DNA of 64,000 nucleotides from Carallia brachiata (taxonomy: Eukaryota > Streptophyta > Magnoliopsida > Malpighiales > Rhizophoraceae): assembly GCA_021464245.1 (NCBI GenBank), contig JADCRB010000042.1, forward strand, positions 372,001 to 436,000, in the 5' to 3' direction. This document shows positions 57,501 through 64,000 of this stretch, one piece after another; positions within the stretch are counted from its first letter, which is position 1, and every line of letters begins with the position of its first letter. The notes under the pieces were generated by a model. That model was given only the letters and a program-made list of their open reading frames with translations, did no database searches and had not been told where the DNA came from. A program made the translations under genes and the position numbers.

Positions 57501-58015
57501 TGGTCTTTTGGTTCTTCTACAAGGCTTACCCTATAGGCGACCCTGAAGGCACCTATCCAGCACCTTACGGCCAAATCTACCGTGGCATCGCCCTTCTTGG
57601 CGTAGAGGGTCTCGGCTCCCTTCCGAAAAACTGCCTCACGCTGGCTATAGGATTCTTCATTGCCGCCATGGTAATAAACGTGATCAAAGAGCTGCTGCAA
57701 AAATTCGAGACCAAGTGGGGGATCCACAGGTTGATACCCAGCCCAATGTGCATGGCCATTCCGTTCTATCTTGGTGGCTTCTTCGCCATAGATATGTGCA
57801 TTGGAAGTCTGATCCTCTTCGTGTGGCAGAGGGCGAACAAGCAAAGGGCAAATGACTTTGGCCCTGCTGTGGCGTCTGGCCTCATTTGCGGCGACTCTTT
57901 GTGGGGTATCCCAGCGGCTATACTTTCTCTGGCCGGTGCTAGCGCTCCCATATGCATGAAGTTTCTTTCTGCTGCTGCTAATGCCAAAGTCGACAAGTTA
58001 TTGAAGGGCAGCTAG
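54548..58015 (+). CDS. YSL7: YSL7-like metal-nicotianamine/oligopeptide transporter (OPT family)
   Basis: YSL proteins of the OPT family are proton-coupled, multi-pass membrane carriers of metal-nicotianamine or small peptide-like substrates. Six exons (54548-54944, 55460-55623, 55743-55840, 55957-56091, 56549-56738, 56906-58015) join in one frame to 697 residues, the usual family length. The start MERRRGEVV is the first in-frame ATG. Features: a hydrophilic acidic N-terminus to about residue 50; a first membrane segment around 55-73; the family blocks [12 protein letters not shown] (111-122), [52 protein letters not shown] and [20 protein letters not shown]; and the end [20 protein letters not shown]. 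About 14 hydrophobic segments are visible. The sequence is closest to the YSL5/7/8 group from memory; the exact member and substrate are inferred. Confidence 0.95.
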
Positions 58016-58290
58016 TTTGTTATAGCTAAAGCTTAAACTACTCTAGAGTTTGGCTTAGACTTTGTTATTATTTGTCAAATCATTACTTTCTGCATCACTT
58101 ATTAGTTTCATTCTCGTTGCATGACTTCTGAATTTCTTTGCAATTCTACGTTGTAAATACTTGCATATTTTCGAGCTTTATGTCAATTAATTGCCCTAGC
58201 AAGGTCCTTGAAACTAATAGATATAAAACAAAAAACAACCCTTCATGTTTGAGATGCTTTTGGCTTTTTACTTATTTCTTTTTTTTCTTT

Positions 58291-59326
58291 TTGAATTCTA
58301 CCGTCGGCATTAATTTTGTAGTTAAAAATTACTTTTTGTTGTTAATTTGCTGTTAACTCTACCACGTAATGCCACGTGGCGCGCCACTTCAAACTAAGTT
58401 TGCCACATCAGTAAACATATGCTGATGTGGCAATTTTCAATTTAAAAAACAGAAAAAAGAAAAAAATTTAAAAAAATTTAAAAAAAGTTAAAAGGAAGAA
58501 ACAAATTTCAAAAAAAATATGCGAAAAAAAAAATAATTATCTATTTTTCTCAAATTTGAAAAAAAAAATTAAGTAGAAGAAATATTTTCTGAAAACTATA
58601 CGAAAATAAAAAAAATAGTTATATATTTTTCCCAATTTTCAAAAAAAAAGCTAAAATAAATTTTAGTTTTTTATATAAGAAAACAAAAATTCAAAACTTT
58701 GGTTTCTAAAAACAAAAAAATAAAAAAATTCAGAATTTCAGTTTTATTTTTTTTTTAGAAATTGAAATTCTGTATTTTTCTTTATTTCTTTGGTTTTAGA
58801 AACCAAAATTCCGAATTTTATTTATTTCTTTGTTTTGGGACAAATATATAATTATTTTTTATTTTTGGCTTTTTTTTTGAAAATTTTTTCTTCCTTTTAC
58901 GCTTTTTTTTTTTTTGTAATTTGGACAAATAAATAATTATCCTTTTATTTTTGTCTAGTTTTCTGAAATTCTTTTTCCGTTTACGTTTTTCTTTGAAATT
59001 TGGGAAAAATATATAATTATTTTTAATTTTCGTATATTGTTTGAAAATTTTTTTGCATTTTACCTTTTTTGAAATTTTGAAAAAATATATAATTATTTTT
59101 TGTGTTTCTATATTTTTTTAAAAAAAATTCTTCTATCTATCATTTTTTTTGAAATTTTTTTTTTTTTTAAAAAAAAATAAAAATTATCACGTCAGCATTT
59201 ATTTGTTATTTTGGTAGATTTGGCCTAAGCTAACATGCTACGTGGCACCGCATGGCATAGTTAACGGGGATTTGATGGAAAATGTTATATTTTAGTTACA
59301 GAATTAATGTTGATAGTAAAATTTAA
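58291..59326. mobile_element. Long foldback/MITE-like element, ~1 kb, just after the YSL gene
   Basis: The left end gaattctaccgtcggcatta, with attttgtagttaaaaattac and ctgttaactctaccacgtaa beyond it, is mirrored at the right by ttacagaattaatgttgata and gcatggcatagttaacgggg. Both sides carry GCCACGTGG/CTACGTGGCACC blocks. The interior is strikingly asymmetric: the left half of the plus strand is poly-A rich and the right half poly-T rich, so the whole element can fold on an axis near 58745. It is non-coding. Confidence 0.75.
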
Positions 59327-60267
59327 CCCAAAAAAAATGGATAAAATATCAAAAACCCTCAAATATAAAGAATGAATTTTTATTTTATGCCAAACTAATA
59401 CTGTTGTGCAGTTTTATGCAACAGTTTACAAATAATGAATATTTATTAGTCTCAAGTCAAGTCAGTGGAAACAGTGGGTCCGACTGGACTCGCTTGGGTA
59501 ACGTCATGCACAATAAAATAATAATCCTTTTTTAAATTTAAATTATTTCAACAAAAAAAATATACAATATCGAGTTCAAATTAAATATGTAAGCAATGAA
59601 GCAGAGGCATGGTAAGAATTGGAGATACTAAATGTTTGATATATGTCGGACATGGATATGCGATCAACACATGTCTGAGATGACATTTTGTGTTTGGAAA
59701 AAAAATTACAAAAAAAAAAAAAAAAGAGGATACGGGTGTCTGACATGGGTGATTGCCGTGTTGGACACCAAAAGTACACGGAGGAGAGCATTTTGAGTAC
59801 AAGACTGTAACCAATTGTAAATTGAGTTGCATGAAGTCAATTTGTTAGCATGAGGCTGAAATCTGGTTCAAACATGGGTGGGGCTTAAAGGATTTGGTGA
59901 TAGAACGAGCAGATCCGACGCTGTCGACACAACAGATACCAAGAAAAAAACAAAGAAAAGAAAAAAAATTGAAATGGAGAGCCAATTCAATTAAAGGCGA
60001 GCACTTTAGTGAACTTTAGAGCTTGATTTGGGAAAAAACGTAAGAGAATTGGGTATTTTGTCATCGATGGTGCAAAACCTGTGCTGCTATAAAACAAAAA
60101 TAAAATTGCGAAACGAATAATCTTTTGACTGAAGTGGAGATAAGTTTCGCAATTTGAGAGAGAGATAGAGGAGCCCAGGAGGTGGGGAGGCATTAGAAGG
60201 ATGACGCATGGAGAGTGGGGCAGACAGTCGGAGCACGTGCGAGGAAGATTAACAAAGGTTTTGAGCG
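59327..60267. other. Intergenic DNA between two transposons
   Basis: No recognisable gene. A poly-A run interrupts short frames near 59710. Confidence 0.5.
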
Positions 60268-60280
60268 ATGGATTCTAGTA

Positions 60281-61288
60281 AGGTTGTTAAAATCGGCATT
60301 CTACCTAAAATCGTTTTGGAGATATCAGGATCGAATCGTAAGATCGGATCGTAAAATCGTAAGATTCTACCAAAATTAATAAAAAAATTAAAAATAATAG
60401 TAGAAATATAATTTTAAATTTTGAAACATTTTATAAATTTTTTATATTAAAATTCAAGAATAATTAATCTCATATATATATATTTAAACAATAATCAAAG
60501 CACCAATTACACGTAAACCAGTCAAGACAATTCGTATTCAAGATAAATTTATGTCCAAGTTAGTTTGATCACCGTTAATATCCAACAATACACAAATTAA
60601 TAAATTATCACAGTTAACAACTTAATTTTGATCATCATCTGCTTAATTTACATGGTCATCATATGCTTGATTTAAACAAAATATTTACTATAATTATTAA
60701 AATTGGTGAAATTGAAATATTTTTTTCTTTTTAATAACAAACATTATTAATGATTTGTTTTATTAAAAAATAAAAATATTTTTAGAAAAGAGTGTTAATA
60801 TGAGGATAAGAAAATTTTATTAAAATAATTTTAAAAATAAATAAAAATAATTTTAGTAAATACATTACATTGTCAAAGGAAAAAAAAAATCGGTTATTTC
60901 AGAGGGAAATTTAAAGAAAAAATAAAAATAAAAAAAGAACCCGATTTAAAAAAAAAAAAGAAAAAAAAAAAAAAACAAACGATACCATTCAAATAAAATA
61001 ATTATAGGTTTCGAAGTTACACTTCGAACACAGGACCGGAGCTAGGCAAAGGAGGACAGCAACCACTAGGCCAAATGGGAGTCTTGAGTTTTGTGCTTAC
61101 AAAATATATATATATATATATATATAGAGCAAATTAACAAAACCAGTACACCAATTACTCTTCTTGTCCAAATGGGATCCTACAACGATTCTATTCAAGA
61201 ACGATTTTTGGTGCGATCCGAATCGTTGGATCTATATAGGATCGTAGGATCGTACGATCCTACGATCCGGATCGCGATTTTAATAACT
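60281..61288 (+). mobile_element. Mutator-like TIR element, copy B (1008 bp), with exact flanking direct repeats
   Basis: The ends aggttgttaaaatcg and cgattttaataact are inverted copies. The subterminal DNA is full of GATCG/TAGGATCG/TACGATCC motifs. The 13-base sequence ATGGATTCTAGTA flanks it at 60268-60280 and 61289-61301. If 3 bases are chance, this leaves a 10-base target duplication, near the 9-11 bases usual for Mutator-like elements. The interior aligns with copy A at 19455-21317. No intact transposase is present. Confidence 0.8.
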
Positions 61289-61301
61289 ATGGATTCTAGT
61301 A

Positions 61302-63640
61302 GCTATCTGTACGAGAGGAAAGCAACGGAGACCACTCATCCCAAAATAAGGATAAGAGATTATTAGGTCTGTTCATAAATTTTATCTATTTGATTAAATA
61401 GATAAATCATATATATATAAGTTGTATTCAAATCATATTCGTATTTTAATTTTTTTAAAATTAATGTGTTGCGGTGTTTGTGTCGAAGTGTCTGTACCCG
61501 TACTTTATAGTGTGCAAGTGATCAAAATACAATATGCAAAAATTATGAAAAAAGTGCGAACAAAGTATTGTTTCATTGTTTTGCATTTTTCACCAACTAT
61601 TGTGCATATTTTATTTGAGTTACATTCACATTTCGTTGCTTCTAATGCACACTGCATATTTTTTTTAACAAAGAAGGAAAAAATTTCTAAAAAAAATTGA
61701 AAAAACATATATTTTTTTAATCTCCACCTGCATCTTGGACGCATTAGAATTCTGTATCCGGCTATCATTTCCGATTCGCAATAGGCAAGTTGACCAATTG
61801 AAGAGTTCTTTAACGTCACAGCCGGGTATTCCTGTTAATATGAGGCTAACAATGGTTTTCTTTTTTTGTTTTTCTGAGCAAGAATATGAGGTCAACAATT
61901 AGCTGAAGAGAAATTATAAAAGCCACAAGCTACTCCGATGGAGTCAATTTTCTCATTGTTTGCCTTTGATTTCCCGCTGAAGCCGATCAATTCAGGGCGC
62001 TTCCTTTATTTCATTTTGGCTACTCTATAGTGACATTAGGGGCTGAAAACTTCAACCGCAATTGACAGTGCATGCCTTGGGGGAGCAGAGAAAAAGGAGA
62101 GGCCGCATGGGTCTGAAAAAATAAAATGTGGGTTTGTGGGAGAAATAAGGCTTGGAGAAGAGATATGAGTACGGATAGATTGGCTGAGGAGGAGAGAACA
62201 AGTCCATTAACAGAGATATTTGGATGTTTGTCAGGATTTGACTTTGTTTAATGTGAAGTTAGGAGATTCGTTTTTCTTTTTCTAAATTATTTGCACAAAA
62301 GAAGGTCTTTAATTAATACCTAATTATAATTGTTTGATTTTCAACTCACTAACATAAAAACTTGTTTATTACATTAAACAAAAACATTTAGACAATTCAT
62401 TCAGAAAAAAAAAACAATAGTCAAATATAATTTTATCTATCAAATTAGTCGTTATTGAAAATTTTGTACAATTAAGAAAAAAATTGAAATTATTTATTAT
62501 TATCATTTCTAATTATTCAATTTAATTTAATAGTATTTCACATTATTTAAACTTTTGTGAAATTAGAATTTAAATTCCATAAATATTAATAAATTTGATT
62601 TTCTTAAAATATTCTTATATTAGATAGAACAACAATCATAGTTAGAAACTCAATTTACTGAATTATGATATATTATAATTTACTCAATTCATTTAACGAT
62701 TATTTCTATACAATCAAACTTCATGCATCACAAATATGCATAATTAATGAAAATAAAAGAATAAAATTCAACAAAAAAGATAAACATTACTCCTAACTCC
62801 CTTTTCTAGAGAAAAATTTATTTTTTTAATATCTTTTTTCTTAACAATAAAATTCATACTCAAATTTATTTTTTTTTATTTTTTTTCTTTAAAAAATAAA
62901 AATACACTATTCGACCAAAGTGATAACCAGCAAATCACGGAGGTTTATTACCTTTTTATGATAATTAACTGCAATAATGCTAAGATCTTATTTTGATATT
63001 ACTTGATTGTTGTAAACCTATTTTAATTATAATTACTTCTCTCGCAATTGTAGGCCATTAAGACTAGAATCTCACTTTGATACCTTAAAATCTTATTTCC
63101 ATTATAATCAAATATCTAGGATTCCCTAACAGAAAAAATTCAATTACCACATGGTCGCGTATCATAAGTGACGTCTCTTAAATTAGCCATCGATAACACC
63201 GCAACGAAGAGTCGTGCAAGAAGAATGCATTCATTTTAACGGCCAATATGTTATTTTAATTTTTTTAAAAGTCAATAATTTTTTCCATTAATTTACAACA
63301 TGACAACGACTACTTTAAAATTCAATAATTTTTTTCACTAGATTACGACGTATCAACAAATACTTATTGCATTGCTCACTCTGTGTTGCCATGAATTATT
63401 CCCCCACTTTAAATTCTCGTCCAATTACCAAAAGTTGGTCTACTAAGTCGTAGGGTTAGGAGTGTTTGCAATAAGGGGGACAAAAATTAAAGGGGAAAAA
63501 ATAGTCAAGGGTTGGGGCCATTGTGGAGTATCTTCCAACGATTAATATGCAACAAGAAAATTGCACATATCATAGAGGCGCTCCTCATTTATTTGCAACC
63601 CACAACGCCAAATTGTATTTTATTGAAAACTATCAAACAT
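61302..63640. other. Intergenic/upstream region of the BCS1-like gene
   Basis: AT-rich with no coding sequence recognised. A GC-richer part (61720-62180) has no family resemblance. The final few hundred bases should hold the promoter and leader of the gene starting at 63641, but no clear TATA box was singled out. Confidence 0.5.
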
Positions 63641-64000
63641 ATGGGAAACAAGGCAATTTTTAAGGGTTTCAACAAGAAAACAAGGACCGTGTTTGCTCAA
63701 TCGGGATCCATAGTTGGAATTCTGATGTTCGTATGGGCCATTTTCAGGCAATCTTATCGTTATGAACTTAAGTACCACATGGAGAAGTATTTCCAAAGAA
63801 TCTTCAAGTTTGTATACCCCTACATCCAAATCACCTTCAATGAGTTCGTGGGAAAGCGCCTAACTCGCAGCGTAGTCTACTCTTGTATAGAAAGCTACCT
63901 TAGCTCCACTGCTTTAATGCAGGCAAAACGGCTCAAGGCAGCCGATGCTGTTAAGATGACCACTCAGACACTAGTTCTCAGCATGGACTATTTTGAAGAA
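63641..64000 (+). CDS. BCS1-like AAA-ATPase (AAA-ATPase ASD type), N-terminal part, runs off the right edge
   Basis: The frame opens at ATG 63641 and stays open for 120 codons to the window end. It starts MGNKAIFKGFNKKTR, followed by a single membrane segment FAQSGSIVGILMFVWAIF (residues 18-35). Next comes the family block FVYPYIQITFNEFVGKRL, then SVVYSCIESYLSST and AKRLKAADAVKMTTQTLVLS. These match the AAA-ATPase N-terminal domain of plant BCS1-like proteins, which are anchored in mitochondrial or ER membranes and often stress-induced. The ATPase module would lie to the right. Many members are intronless; nothing here suggests an intron. Confidence 0.9.
   Translation, partial: MGNKAIFKGFNKKTRTVFAQSGSIVGILMFVWAIFRQSYRYELKYHMEKYFQRIFKFVYPYIQITFNEFVGKRLTRSVVYSCIESYLSSTALMQAKRLKAADAVKMTTQTLVLSMDYFEE

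Noticed and set aside
57184..57996. Several frames on both strands overlapping the last YSL exon
   Set aside because: They are shadows of a long GC-richer coding exon; none has its own family signature.
61008..61085. tRNA-like stretch (ttcgaacacaggaccgg) inside the TIR element
   Set aside because: No cloverleaf with paired acceptor, anticodon and T arms could be built; it resembles a fragment common in plant repeats.

Overview
This is a nuclear genomic window from a flowering plant, most likely a woody eudicot. The evidence is AT-rich intergenic DNA, GT-AG introns of about 80 bp to 2.6 kb, plant-specific gene families (an OPT/YSL transporter, a plant nucleolin with an acidic N-terminus and a GAR tail) and many decayed plant transposons. 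I cannot name the species.

Layout, left to right. (1) Minus strand, running off the left edge: N-terminal exons of an RPAP3-type TPR co-chaperone gene, with a one-base break in its reading frame. (2) 1.3-5.9 kb: AT-rich intergenic DNA with a ~0.5 kb MITE, a ~250 bp foldback and a probable LINE 3' end. (3) 6.03-13.58 kb, minus strand: a 20-exon nucleolin-like gene whose exons I could join completely (two RRMs, GAR domain). Its third exon lacks one base, so the sequence as given codes for only about 57 residues before a stop. Telo-boxes and a TATA box lie upstream. (4) 13.9-28.2 kb: a transposon graveyard with a 1.5 kb TIR element, a Mutator-like element, a 453 bp tandem duplication, a hAT (TTF/DUF4371) transposase pseudogene and a Ty1/copia gag relic. 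(5) 30.1-49.6 kb, plus strand: a 24-coding-exon, 1031-residue AAA ATPase of the Msp1/spastin/katanin-like clade with a probable mitochondrial presequence. Its reading frame is intact, and its introns carry a repeat insertion and an RTE-type LINE fragment. (6) 54.5-58.0 kb, plus strand: an intact 6-exon, 697-residue YSL7-like metal-nicotianamine (oligopeptide) transporter. (7) 58.3-61.3 kb: a 1 kb AT-rich foldback element and a second copy of the Mutator-like family, flanked by exact direct repeats. (8) 63.64 kb to the right edge: the first 120 residues of a BCS1-like, membrane-anchored AAA-ATPase.

The genes do not form a pathway. Nucleolin (rRNA transcription and processing) and RPAP3 (HSP90/R2TP-dependent assembly of polymerases and snoRNPs) both relate to ribosome and RNP production, but this looks like chance neighbourhood. 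The most notable points are single-base frame breaks in two otherwise well-conserved genes, two GC-AG introns at conserved junctions, serial acidic exons in nucleolin that are all phase 0-0, an in-frame 66 nt exon inside a beta-barrel-like segment of the AAA ATPase, and two diverged copies of one TIR transposon family. I saw no CRISPR array, rRNA, convincing tRNA or clearly undescribed system.
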